DNA of 32,897 bases, taken from NCBI GenBank assembly GCA_030037755.1, contig JASHQD010000424.1, positions 1-32,897 of the forward strand, read 5' to 3'. Below are positions 7,567-17,123 of the stretch, piece by piece; position 1 is the first letter of the stretch; each line of letters begins with the position of its first letter. Source of the DNA: Terriglobia bacterium (GTDB taxonomy: Bacteria > Acidobacteriota > Terriglobia > UBA7540). Below the pieces are notes generated by a model. That model ran no database searches. It worked only from the letters and a program-made list of their open reading frames with translations, and had not been told where the DNA came from. The position numbers and the translations under genes are program-made.

Positions 7567-9003
7567 TTATTTTTCTCCGAGAAAGTGCAAGGCAGACTGC
7601 TCGGCGACGCCCATGGCTTGCGCCAGAGAGACCTTCGCCAGGTTGTAGGAGTAAAGGCTTGCGATGTAGGACTGCTGGGCCGAGGCGACCGACTCCTGAG
7701 CCTGGACAACCTCAAGATTGTCCGCGACGCCGGAGAGGAACCGGTCCTGCGCCTGCTTCAGTGTCTCGTTGGCAAGGTCGACGTTGCTCCTGGCCACCGC
7801 TACCAGGTCCGACGAAGACTTCAGATTCAGGAAGGCCGTGCGGACCTCGGCGTCAATCTTGCCGCGCAAGTCTTCAAGTTCCGCCTGGCGCTGCCGCAGG
7901 GCGCTATCGGCCTGGAGTTTGTCCGCGCGAACGCGCGTGCCTTGAAAAATAGGAATGTTCAACAAGGCCTCGAAGGTGAACGTCTCATGCGAGTAGGCAA
8001 AGTTCGGACTTCCGATGTCGCCGAAATCCGTTGAGACGGAAAGCGAGGGGTAATTCTCGGCGCTCGCGGCCTGGATCGAGAGCTCGGCCGATCGGACCTG
8101 TTCCTTGGCGCCGAGATAGTCGGAACGGGCGGCATACGCCTGCTGCAAGGCCCCGTTGATAGTCATCTCGTCGAGCGGCGCGTAAGGTACGGCGTCGGTC
8201 AACTGGAACTCCTGGCCGTTCGGCAAACCGATGATGCGCGCCAGCGTCAGCTTGTCGATGTCCAGTTGATTCTGTGCGGCGATCAGGCGCTGCTCCTGGG
8301 TCTGGAATTCCACCTGCGACCGAAGCTCATCAATGTTGGCGACCACGCCGGCCTTGTGCTGGTCTGACGTCTTCTGGTAAAGAGCTTTGGCCGTCTCCAC
8401 CTGGGCGCGCGTCGAGTCCACGGTGGCGGCATCCGAAACCACCACGAGATAGGCGTCGGCGGTGGTCAACACCACAAGCTCCCGGTCGTTCTTATAGGTG
8501 TCCTGGGATGCCTTCTCTGCTGCGCTGGACGCTTTCAGGTTCTTCTGAGCCGCCCAGTCGAACAAGTCCTGGGAGAAAGTCGCTCGCGCGTCCTGAACGG
8601 CGAAAGGCGGCGTAATGGTAGGAATGTTGACCCCCGGAATGTGAATGTTGAAGCCGAAGGTCTTGAGATTGATCTGCTCCACGCTGTTGCTGATGTGGGC
8701 GTTAAGATTCGGCAGCAAGGCGTTCAGGCTGCGCAGACGCTCGGCGCGGGCGGCGCGCATCCCCTGATCGGACTCGATTACGCCCAGGTTGTACTTCAGG
8801 CCGCGGTCGAGGGCGTCTCTCAGCGACAGCGAAAGCGGGCCGGATGTGGCCTGACCCGTGGGCACGCTGCCGAGGAGCGGGTTCTGTGGCGTGGTGCCCG
8901 CCGCGCCGGACTGTCCGGCACCCGGCTGTGCGGCACACAACAAGAGAGCGGCAGCGAGAGCTAGAGTTACTGCAGAATCGAAAACGCGCCGGTCACCAAT
9001 CAT
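7567..9003 (-). CDS. TolC family outer-membrane efflux protein
   Basis: Signal peptide MIGDRRVFDSAVTLALAAALLLCAAQPGAG, two OEP repeats (LSLRDALDRGLKYNLGV..., ...DLVAVARSNVDLANETLKQAQDRFLSGVADNLEVVQAQES). Confidence 0.92.
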   Translation of the reverse strand: MIGDRRVFDSAVTLALAAALLLCAAQPGAGQSGAAGTTPQNPLLGSVPTGQATSGPLSLSLRDALDRGLKYNLGVIESDQGMRAARAERLRSLNALLPNLNAHISNSVEQINLKTFGFNIHIPGVNIPTITPPFAVQDARATFSQDLFDWAAQKNLKASSAAEKASQDTYKNDRELVVLTTADAYLVVVSDAATVDSTRAQVETAKALYQKTSDQHKAGVVANIDELRSQVEFQTQEQRLIAAQNQLDIDKLTLARIIGLPNGQEFQLTDAVPYAPLDEMTINGALQQAYAARSDYLGAKEQVRSAELSIQAASAENYPSLSVSTDFGDIGSPNFAYSHETFTFEALLNIPIFQGTRVRADKLQADSALRQRQAELEDLRGKIDAEVRTAFLNLKSSSDLVAVARSNVDLANETLKQAQDRFLSGVADNLEVVQAQESVASAQQSYIASLYSYNLAKVSLAQAMGVAEQSALHFLGEK

Positions 9004-9032
9004 TGCGCCTCCGGTGTCGTGGAACGAACGCC

Positions 9033-9659
9033 TCAGATTCCGAGGTTCTGGAACAGCCCAACAACGTTGAGGATGGTCTGGGCAGCCGCGCCATCCCCCA
9101 GGGTCGAGTTGATCATGAGATGAAAGCGGTGCCGGTCCGGCCACTCGACGCCGAAATACTGCTTGATGTAGTCCGCGCGGTCGCGGTCTACGGTTTCCGC
9201 AAGCTCGGTAGCTTCTTTCGCGTCCTTGCCACCGGCTTGCAACCTGCGAACCTTCTGGTCAAACGGAGCGTAGACAAAGACATGAAAAGCATCGTCACGG
9301 TTTTGCAGATAGTAGGCGGAGCCGCGCCCCACAATCACGCAGTTGCCCTCTTCGCCGGCGCGCTTCACCACTTTTTCCGCGACCTCACGGATGCAATCCG
9401 CATCGACCATCCTCATCCGCGCTGCGTTTTGAGTGCCTTCGTGGCTGCCTCGCATGAAAGATTTAAAGAGCCGGTAGGACAAGGGGTCCCGTCTCTCTTC
9501 ATGCTTTTCCACGGCCCGGCAATCGCAGTCCATCAGCCGGGCGATCTCATTGGTCAACAACTGGTCCCAGAGCTTCCAGCCCAGACGTTCGGCCACTCTC
9601 CTGGCGATATCACCGCCGCCGCTTCCGTATTCGCGCTCAATCGTAATCACTCGAATCAT
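9033..9659 (-). CDS. Cytidylate kinase-like family protein
   Basis: MIRVITIEREYGSGGGDIARRVAERLGWKLWD P-loop region and overall length match the cytidylate kinase-like family (PF13189 by memory). Confidence 0.82.
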   Translation of the reverse strand: MIRVITIEREYGSGGGDIARRVAERLGWKLWDQLLTNEIARLMDCDCRAVEKHEERRDPLSYRLFKSFMRGSHEGTQNAARMRMVDADCIREVAEKVVKRAGEEGNCVIVGRGSAYYLQNRDDAFHVFVYAPFDQKVRRLQAGGKDAKEATELAETVDRDRADYIKQYFGVEWPDRHRFHLMINSTLGDGAAAQTILNVVGLFQNLGI

Positions 9660-9683
9660 GGTCGCCCCCGTCAGACAAAACGC

Positions 9684-11315
9684 TCACTCCATCATCACAC
9701 TTCCACCGCCCGGCTGATTCTTCCTTAGCGCGAAGGAAAGCAAAAACAGAACAGCCGCTCCCGTCCCCAGAATCGTGAACATGTCGATGTAAGCCAGGGT
9801 GCTAGCCTGCCCGATCAGGGCTTGATAAAGCATCCCCGAGGCTTTCTGCGCGGCGAGATTCGCTTGCACCCCCGATGCGGCCAGGCGCGCGGCCAAAGCC
9901 GAACTCGCCTGCGCGAATGCCGGCTGTCCCGAGGTGATGTGCTTCACCATGTACGCCTGACGTACCTGGGCCCGGCGCGCGAGCACGGTCGTGACCATCG
10001 ATGTTCCCACGCTGCTCCCGATGTTGCGCATAAAGTTGAGGAGGCCGGACGCGCTGTTGCTCTTTTCCAGCGGCGTTGAAGAGAACCCGACGAGGTTGAT
10101 GGGAACGAACAGGAACCCGAGGCCGAACACCTGAAACATACGGAGCACGCTGGCGCTGCCGAAACTGATTTGAAGGTCGAGTCGCCGCGTGGAATAGAAC
10201 ATGCCGATCGAGAGCGTCAGCCAGCCGAAGGCGATCAGGTAGCGCGCCTGGACCCGGCCGGCGAGAGCTCCTGCCACGGGCATGAGGAAGAGCAGCAACA
10301 AACCGCCGCCCGACAGCACCAGCCCCGCCGATTCGGATGTGTAGCCCAGCAGCGTCTGCAGGAACAGGGGCATCATGACGAGGCTCGAGAACAGCATGAT
10401 GCCGACCGTGAATATCATAAAGTTCGCGCCTAGGAAGTTCAGGTTCTTGAACAGGCGCACTTCGATGATGGGGTTCTTGTAAAACAATTCCCAGATAACC
10501 AGCGACAGCAGGCCTACACCGGCGATGATGGCAAGTGTCACGATGAAGTGCGATCCGAACCAGTCGTCCTCCTGGCCTTTGTCGAGCATGATCTGCAGCG
10601 CCCCGACGCCAAGCGTGAGCAGCGCCACGCCGATGTAGTCGATCTTCACTCCGGCACCCGCGCGCTCCTTCACCCAGGGAGGGTCTTCAACCACGCGATA
10701 GACCAGGAACAACGTCAGAATGCCAACCGGGACGTTAATGAAGAAAATCCAGCGCCAGGTATAGTTGTCCGTGATCCAGCCTCCCAGCGTCGGGCCGATA
10801 GTGGGAGCCACGATGGCTGTGATGCCGTACAAAGCGAACGCCAGGCCGCGCTTCTCCGGAGGAAAGGTGTCTGCCATGATCGCCTGGGCCATCGGCTGTA
10901 ACCCGCCGCCACCCGCTCCCTGCAGCACCCGGAAAGCGAGGATCGCGGTGAGACTGGGAGCACTGCCGCACAGCACAGAGCTGATGGTGAATATCACCAG
11001 GCAGATCATGAAAAAGCGTTTGCGCCCGAACGCGTTCGCAAACCAGCCGCTGATGGGTAGCACGATGGCGTTGGAGACGAGGTAGGAAGTCAGCACCCAG
11101 GTGGCTTGGTCATTGCTTGCCCCGAGGCTGCCCGCCATGTAAGGCAGCGCGACATTAGCGATGCTCGTGTCGAGCACCTCCATGAAGGCCGCCAGGGCGA
11201 CGACCACGCCGATCAGCCACGGATTGAACTTCGGTTTCCAGGGTTCATGTGCCGGAGGCGGTGCGGCGCTTCCGGCGCTGTTCTCCTTGGGAGGCGAATT
11301 GGAATCATCTGCCAT
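9684..11315 (-). CDS. emrB: DHA2 family MFS multidrug transporter, EmrB-like
   Basis: 14-TM MFS; LDTSIANVALPYMAGSLGAS, GWFANAFGRKRFFM, LAFRVLQGAGGGGLQPMAQAIMADTFPPEKRG motifs. Confidence 0.94.
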   Translation of the reverse strand: MADDSNSPPKENSAGSAAPPPAHEPWKPKFNPWLIGVVVALAAFMEVLDTSIANVALPYMAGSLGASNDQATWVLTSYLVSNAIVLPISGWFANAFGRKRFFMICLVIFTISSVLCGSAPSLTAILAFRVLQGAGGGGLQPMAQAIMADTFPPEKRGLAFALYGITAIVAPTIGPTLGGWITDNYTWRWIFFINVPVGILTLFLVYRVVEDPPWVKERAGAGVKIDYIGVALLTLGVGALQIMLDKGQEDDWFGSHFIVTLAIIAGVGLLSLVIWELFYKNPIIEVRLFKNLNFLGANFMIFTVGIMLFSSLVMMPLFLQTLLGYTSESAGLVLSGGGLLLLFLMPVAGALAGRVQARYLIAFGWLTLSIGMFYSTRRLDLQISFGSASVLRMFQVFGLGFLFVPINLVGFSSTPLEKSNSASGLLNFMRNIGSSVGTSMVTTVLARRAQVRQAYMVKHITSGQPAFAQASSALAARLAASGVQANLAAQKASGMLYQALIGQASTLAYIDMFTILGTGAAVLFLLSFALRKNQPGGGSVMME

Positions 11316-11403
11316 ATTCGGCTTCTATCGACACTACACCAACTGAATGAATTCGGATCGTGCGATACGGCAGATTACGGTGGTGGGCGCCCACCCCCGT
11401 TTC

Positions 11404-12255
11404 TTAGACGCTGGCCACAGGGCAGGGTGCGTCACGCACCACGGCATAGGTGAGGTCGCGCAGACGAACGCCAACCTCCGAACCTCTTCCAATGATGAGC
11501 ACATCCGCAGCCAGGCGACGGGCGGTCGCGATCAGGGCGTCTTTGATCGGACCGGTAACCACCTTGACCGTGGCATGGGAACCTGCGCGACGCTGCAGCT
11601 CCGCGATGCGCTCTCGCGCCAGGTTTTGTTCCCTGGATTGCAGCCCCTCGTCGAGGTCGAGCTGACGTTTCGAGTCGGGTTCGCCGCTGGCAATCGCATG
11701 GACGATCGAAAGATTGGCGTGGATGTCCTCCGCCATCTGCCCCGCGACCCTAAGGATCCTTTCGGAGTCGTCCCGCAGGCTTACCGCGCAGACCAATTCC
11801 CGGTGATCGAGGGGCCGGGGAGCAATCGTCTCAGCGTGCTGTGTGGTCATGACCGGGCAATCGGCGTCGTTCAGAATCTTGGCGGTCGTGGAGCCGATCA
11901 ACATCCGCCGGAACCTGCCGGCGTGAGTCGGCATAACGATGAGATCGAAATGCCGCTCCCGGACGACCTCAGCGATTCGAGTGGCGGCATCTCCAATCCG
12001 CAAGAGCCTTGTGCAGCCTTCGAGCGGAAAGTCCTCGACCAGGAAAGAATTGAGCCGCTCACGCGCCGCGTGTTCGCGGTCCTCCTCCATCTCCCGCAAG
12101 GAGCGTTCGAGGAGCTCAAAGCCGGATGAAGCGAGGTCGAATACGTAAAGAAGGGTCAGGTGGGCCGACAACATCTGTGCGGCCCTCTTCACGAACGGCG
12201 CCATGGCCTCGCAGGAAGGCGAAAAATCGACGGGAAACAGAATCTTCTGGATCAT
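11404..12255 (-). CDS. Universal stress protein, tandem UspA domains
   Basis: MIQKILFPVDFSPSCEAMAPF...LIVMPTHAGRFRRMLIGSTTAKILNDADCPVM plus a second, more divergent half ending VLIIGRGSEVGVRLRDLTYAVVRDAPCPVASV. Confidence 0.88.
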   Translation of the reverse strand: MIQKILFPVDFSPSCEAMAPFVKRAAQMLSAHLTLLYVFDLASSGFELLERSLREMEEDREHAARERLNSFLVEDFPLEGCTRLLRIGDAATRIAEVVRERHFDLIVMPTHAGRFRRMLIGSTTAKILNDADCPVMTTQHAETIAPRPLDHRELVCAVSLRDDSERILRVAGQMAEDIHANLSIVHAIASGEPDSKRQLDLDEGLQSREQNLARERIAELQRRAGSHATVKVVTGPIKDALIATARRLAADVLIIGRGSEVGVRLRDLTYAVVRDAPCPVASV

Positions 12256-12309
12256 TGGCATGGGATCGCGTCCAACGCCCACCTCAAAGGCTCGAAGCTT
12301 GGCGCCGAC

Positions 12310-13743
12310 TTACGCGGCCGGTGGGCTCGTCTTGGGCTGCATGAGGGGTAAGTAAACCTGGAACCGGGTGTCGCCCGGGTGAGAGGTCACACGAATTTCG
12401 CCGTGATGGTTTCTCACGATCCGGCAGACCGTATCCAGACCAAGGCCTGTGCCCTCGCCAACCCCCTTCGTGGTGAAGAAGGGCTCGAAGATGTGGGGCT
12501 GAACATCGGCCGGAATGCCCGGGCCGTTGTCGCGGATCTCCACCAGCACCCGATCAAGCTCAAGGGCGGTCCGCAGATGAATCTCGCCCTTACCCTGCAT
12601 GGCCTCGATGGCGTTGTCGAGGAGGTTTGTCCAAACCTGGTTCAACTCGCCACCATAAGCGCAGATCTGCGGAATGTCCCGCCCGTACTCACGAACGACC
12701 TTGATGCCGGATTTAAGCCGGTGACCGAGAATCGCCAGAGTGCTCTCGAGTCCCTGCTGGAGATCCACCTCCTGCATGGCGGCACGATCCATGTAGGAGT
12801 ATTCCTTGATCGCACGGACCAGATCGGAGATCCGCCTCGTACTGTTCTCAATTTCCCCAAGCAGCCGGTAGATCGTGAGTATCGACGCGATGCGAACCAT
12901 AGCGTCGCTCACCACCGCGGCCCCGACCTCGCCAGCCAGCCCCTCCAGCCTGGTTGTTTCCACGCCCATGTCAGCGAGAACCGGAGCGATTTTCCAGGAG
13001 TTGGCGACCTGATGTTTCTCCAGCCAGCCGCCGATCTGGTCCTCACGATCGCTCTGCGCCAGCGGGTCCGCGGGAACTGCGGGTACAAAGTGGGTGGCCT
13101 CACTCTCGAATTGGAAAATGCTCTCGCGTTGCTCGCCGGAGAGGGCGTGCCGCGCCAGGCGGATGCTGGCCTCCCGCACCGTCTCGAGCGCCTCGCGCAG
13201 GCTGGCTGCAGCGCGTCCGGCAGCGGCCGCTGGATTGTTCAATTCGTGGGCGAGACCAGCGGAGAGCTTGCCAAGCGCCGCCAGTTTATCCCGCTGAGTC
13301 TCGATTCGGGCCGTTTCGCGAATCCGGTCTGCCAAGAGCGCCACGAGGCGCTGGCCAATCTCCGGAATCCGATGGAGCATCTCGGGGATATTGTCCTTGT
13401 GCAGGCGCAACATTCTTGTGGCCGCGAGAGCGCGTCCGGTCCCGCGGATCTGCGTCAGTCTCGAGTACGGAAGATAGCCCGTGATCTGGCCGGCGGAGAC
13501 AGTGAATACCGGAGCGTCGGGATCATCCTCGCGCTGAAAGCGGATTTCTCCCTCCAGGATGACCACAAGCCATACTGCCGGGTCACCTGGCCGGGCGAAG
13601 ATTTCCCCGGGCTCACAGCGAATCTCTTCGGATTTATCAACGAACCAGGCCAGGTGCTCGTGAGAGAGATCGGAGAATGTATGGACTTTGCGCAGATCAT
13701 TGATCAGCGCTTCCGTCCGCTCATTGACTTCAGTCTGGGCCAT
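12310..13743 (-). CDS. Cyclic nucleotide-binding-domain sensor histidine kinase
   Basis: N-terminal cNMP-like beta-roll (GEIFARPGDPAVWLVVILEGEIRF...), H-box LSAGLAHELNNPAAAA, N-box NQVWTNLLDNAIEAM, G-boxes DNGPGIP and GTGLGLD. Confidence 0.92.
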   Translation of the reverse strand: MAQTEVNERTEALINDLRKVHTFSDLSHEHLAWFVDKSEEIRCEPGEIFARPGDPAVWLVVILEGEIRFQREDDPDAPVFTVSAGQITGYLPYSRLTQIRGTGRALAATRMLRLHKDNIPEMLHRIPEIGQRLVALLADRIRETARIETQRDKLAALGKLSAGLAHELNNPAAAAGRAAASLREALETVREASIRLARHALSGEQRESIFQFESEATHFVPAVPADPLAQSDREDQIGGWLEKHQVANSWKIAPVLADMGVETTRLEGLAGEVGAAVVSDAMVRIASILTIYRLLGEIENSTRRISDLVRAIKEYSYMDRAAMQEVDLQQGLESTLAILGHRLKSGIKVVREYGRDIPQICAYGGELNQVWTNLLDNAIEAMQGKGEIHLRTALELDRVLVEIRDNGPGIPADVQPHIFEPFFTTKGVGEGTGLGLDTVCRIVRNHHGEIRVTSHPGDTRFQVYLPLMQPKTSPPAA

Positions 13744-13744
13744 G

Positions 13745-15415
13745 TCACACCGCGCTGAGATATTGATGAATGAACTGTACCGCTATGGAGCCCTCGCCCA
13801 CACCGGATGCGACACGCTTGACCGACCCGTGACGGATGTCGCCCGCCGCGAAGATTCCGGGAACGCTGGCCTCAAGGAGGAACGGAGGCCGGTCGAGCGA
13901 CCAGCTTTGCGGGAACTTCCCGTCGACTAACAGATCGCGCCCGGTGAGAATGAACCCCCGCTCGTCGCGCTGCACAACACCGTCGAGCCAGTCGGTGTTG
14001 GGCGCGGCGCCAATGAACACGAAAAGCGAATTCGTGGCCACCTTTTCGATTTTGTCGCTCTCCCCGCAGTGAATTGAGATCGCTTCGAGATGGTCGTCTC
14101 CGTGAACTTCCGCCACGGTCGCGCGCGTCTCCACCTGGACGTTCGGCGTCTGCTTGATCTGGTCGATCAGATAATGCGACATCGTGGCCGAAAGGGATGC
14201 GCCGCGAACCAGCATGACCACTTTCCGGGCATATTTGGAGAAATGCATGGCCGCTTGCCCGGCGGAGTTCGCCCCGCCCACGATGTAAACGTCTTCGTCC
14301 TTGCACGACAACGCTTCGGTCATGGCCGAGCCGTAGTAGACGCCCCGGCCCTGCAGGCCGTCGGCGCCAGGAACCTCCAGCCGCCGGTACCAAACGCCGG
14401 TGGCAAGCAGGAGCGCTTTGCAGCCGAGCTCACTCCCATCCGCGAGCTTAACCGTCCGCGACGCACCTTCAACCTTAACAGCGACCGCTCGCTGCGGGGC
14501 CAGAATTTCAACGCCGAACCGCCGCGCCTGCGCGACGGCGCGCCGGGCGAGGTCGGCACCGCTCAATCCGGAAGGAAACCCAAGATAATTCTCAATGCGC
14601 GAGCTCAGTCCGGCCTGGCCGCCCGGGGCTTCCATGTCAAGCATCACGGTGCAGAGCCCTTCGGAAGCGCCGTACACGCCCGCAGCCAGCCCGGCCGGAC
14701 CGCCGCCGATGATCGCGAGATCGTAAAAGGCCAACCCCGGACGCACCCGCAATCCCAACTTCTCAGCCACCTCTCCCGTCGTGGGCTGACACAGCGAACT
14801 TCCGTCCTCAAAGAGAACCACGGGCAGCCGGGACGCATCCGCCCCGATCGATTCGAGCAACCGGCGCACTTCAGCATCGCGATCTGCCGTTTCGACGTCG
14901 AGCCACTGGTACGGCGCCTGGCTACGCGCGAGGAACTCACGGACCGAGTAAGACTGGGGTGACCATCGCGTACCGAGAACCCGCACACCCTCAAACGGAG
15001 GCCGGAACGACGCGCGCCAGTCAGAGAGCAGATCGCTGAGTGCCGGGTAAAGACGTTCTTCGGGAGGGTCCCAGGGCTTCATGAGATAGTGATCGATCTT
15101 GGCGCTATTGATCGCATCAATCGCGGCGTCGGTATCCGCGTACGCCGTCAGCAGAACGCGTTTCGCGTCCGGAAAAAGCGTCATGGCCTGGGCGAGAAAC
15201 TCCACCCCGGTCATTTGCGGCATGCGCTGATCGGCCATGAGTAGCGCGACCGGCGCGTTTCGTCTCTTGAGCCCGCGCAGGGCTTCCAGAGCCGCACCGC
15301 CAGAGTCCGCGCGCAGAACTCTGTAATCCTCAGCGTATTGACGCCGAAGGTCGCCTTCGACGGCGCGCAACACCTCAGCATCGTCGTCGACCGTCATGAT
15401 CGCCGGTCTCGCCAT
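13745..15415 (-). CDS. Response regulator receiver fused to glutaredoxin-like and thioredoxin reductase-like FAD oxidoreductase domains
   Basis: REC (MTVDDDAEVL, LLMADQRMP, LLTAY, LMKPW); middle VRVLGTRWSPQSYSVREFLARSQAPYQWLDVE...LPVVLFEDGSSL glutaredoxin-like; C-terminal IIGGGPAGLAAGVYGASEG...VYIVGGANSAGQAAMHF...GIFAAGDIRHGSVKRVASGVGEG. Confidence 0.92.
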   Translation of the reverse strand: MARPAIMTVDDDAEVLRAVEGDLRRQYAEDYRVLRADSGGAALEALRGLKRRNAPVALLMADQRMPQMTGVEFLAQAMTLFPDAKRVLLTAYADTDAAIDAINSAKIDHYLMKPWDPPEERLYPALSDLLSDWRASFRPPFEGVRVLGTRWSPQSYSVREFLARSQAPYQWLDVETADRDAEVRRLLESIGADASRLPVVLFEDGSSLCQPTTGEVAEKLGLRVRPGLAFYDLAIIGGGPAGLAAGVYGASEGLCTVMLDMEAPGGQAGLSSRIENYLGFPSGLSGADLARRAVAQARRFGVEILAPQRAVAVKVEGASRTVKLADGSELGCKALLLATGVWYRRLEVPGADGLQGRGVYYGSAMTEALSCKDEDVYIVGGANSAGQAAMHFSKYARKVVMLVRGASLSATMSHYLIDQIKQTPNVQVETRATVAEVHGDDHLEAISIHCGESDKIEKVATNSLFVFIGAAPNTDWLDGVVQRDERGFILTGRDLLVDGKFPQSWSLDRPPFLLEASVPGIFAAGDIRHGSVKRVASGVGEGSIAVQFIHQYLSAV

Positions 15416-15549
15416 AAGAACCCTGCCCTGTCATGAAGCCATGCGGCGCTCGCTCCCCCGGCGCGCCCGGCGGCTTTCCCTTGAGATAGTAGGATGAATC
15501 TGTCGCCGCTTTGGATACATGCGGTCGCACACCGAACGGCTATCCGCTG

Positions 15550-15945
15550 TTATTCGCCGATCGACGTCGCAAGCGTCTCCACGACCGCTATGTTGCGCAG
15601 CAGATCCTCCGGCAAGCCGTGGCGCTCCTGCAGATAGGCGGCGCTATTGTAGCTCACCCACACTTTGCCGGCGCCGTCCTCCCAGATGAGGATCTTGAGC
15701 GGAAGGTCGATGGCGATGCTCGGAGACGCCAGCATGAGCGGTGTTCCCGCCTTCGGATTGCCAAAAATCACCAGCTTCGTAGGACGCATCTCGAGACCGA
15801 CCTTGGCCGCTTCACCCGAGTGGTCCACGGTCGCGAAGATCGTTACACCCTTCGTATGCAGAGTGCTGACTAGCCTCTGCAATGTCTCGTCCACCGAGTG
15901 AAGACTGCGCTGGTCGATTATTCCCTTGCCGGTATTGGATGTCAC
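15550..15945 (-). CDS. DUF302 domain-containing protein
   Basis: SVDETLQRLVSTLHTKGVTIFATVDHSGEAAKVGLEMRPTKLVIFGNPKAGTPLM is a typical DUF302 sequence. Confidence 0.9.
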   Translation of the reverse strand: MTSNTGKGIIDQRSLHSVDETLQRLVSTLHTKGVTIFATVDHSGEAAKVGLEMRPTKLVIFGNPKAGTPLMLASPSIAIDLPLKILIWEDGAGKVWVSYNSAAYLQERHGLPEDLLRNIAVVETLATSIGE

Positions 15946-16147
15946 TGTGGGTCTCTCTTATCGCCTGTCGCGCCGTCCATCGGATCGGCTGACTGACGCC
16001 CCCAAAAGTCTGATTTCGCCTCAAGATTGGCCTATCTGCATTTGTTTTAACATCGTGGGACTTATCTTCATTTTTGATTTCTCTGAAATTTGCCCCTTGA
16101 CGACCGCGCCTCAATTTAACTCGTCAGGTCACGGATAATTATGTGAA

Positions 16148-16199
16148 AAGCGCGGCCGCCGCCAAGGACACTCAGGCACTTTCCGCGGCCGCCGCGCTT
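16148..16199. repeat. Inverted repeat downstream of an alpha/beta hydrolase gene (terminator-like, no T tract)
   Basis: AAGCGCGGC (16148-16156) and GCCGCGCTT (16191-16199), 34-nt loop. Confidence 0.4.
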
Positions 16200-16211
16200 C
16201 GGGATTGAACC

Positions 16212-17054
16212 TTACGCCGTCGCTGCTGCCGTTGCACCTTTCAAAAACGCCAGCAATTCGTCGTTGATCCGGTCCTTATGGGTCGAGCACATGCCGTGCG
16301 GGGCGCCCGGAATGACTCTCAGCGTGGCACCCTTGACGAGCTTGGCCGACAGCAGGGCCGAGTCAGCGATAGGCACGATCTGATCGTCGTCGCCGTGCAG
16401 GATCAGCGTCGGCACGTCGAATTTCTTGAGGTCCTCGGTCTGATCCGTCTCGGAGAATGCCTTGACGCAGTCGTAGGCCGCCTTCAGACCGCACATCATG
16501 CCCTGCAGCCAGAATGAGTCGCGCAACCCTTGCGACACTTTGGAGCCAGGCCGGTTGGCTCCATAGAACGGCGCGCTGAGATCCTTGAAGAACTGCGACC
16601 GGTCGGCGAGTACCGCAGCGCGGATCTGGTCGAACGCCTCGATGGGCGTGCCGCCGGGATTTGCCGCAGTCTTCAGCATCAGCGGCGGCACCGCCCCGAT
16701 CAGCACCGCCTTGGCGACCCGCTTCGTGCCGTAGCGGCCGATGTAACGCGCGACTTCCCCGCCCCCGGTCGAGTGGCCGATGTGAATCGCGTCCTTCAGG
16801 TCGAGCGCCTCGACCAACCCGGCGAGATCGTCGGCGTACGTGTCCATGTCGTTGCCGTTCCACGGTTGCGATGAGCGGCCGTGGCCGCGGCGGTCGTGCG
16901 CGATGCAGCGGAATCCGTGCTCGCCCAGAAACAGCATCTGGTCCTCGAACGCGTCCCCGCTCAGGGGCCAGCCGTGGCTGAAAACCACGGGTTGCCCATT
17001 GCCCCAATCTTTGTAGTAAATGGTCGTCCCGTCTTTGGTCGTAATCGTTGACAT
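16212..17054 (-). CDS. Alpha/beta hydrolase, non-heme chloroperoxidase/esterase type
   Basis: [67 protein letters not shown]. Confidence 0.92.
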   Translation of the reverse strand: MSTITTKDGTTIYYKDWGNGQPVVFSHGWPLSGDAFEDQMLFLGEHGFRCIAHDRRGHGRSSQPWNGNDMDTYADDLAGLVEALDLKDAIHIGHSTGGGEVARYIGRYGTKRVAKAVLIGAVPPLMLKTAANPGGTPIEAFDQIRAAVLADRSQFFKDLSAPFYGANRPGSKVSQGLRDSFWLQGMMCGLKAAYDCVKAFSETDQTEDLKKFDVPTLILHGDDDQIVPIADSALLSAKLVKGATLRVIPGAPHGMCSTHKDRINDELLAFLKGATAAATA

Positions 17055-17123
17055 CGAGCGTTCTCCCTTTCTACTGATTTTGAAACTTCGATCTTCCTGA
17101 CCTTACTGCCAGGGCCCGGATGG

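Noticed and set aside
12379-13758. 459-aa + strand ORF opposite the histidine kinase
   Set aside because: Antisense frame of a clear kinase gene.
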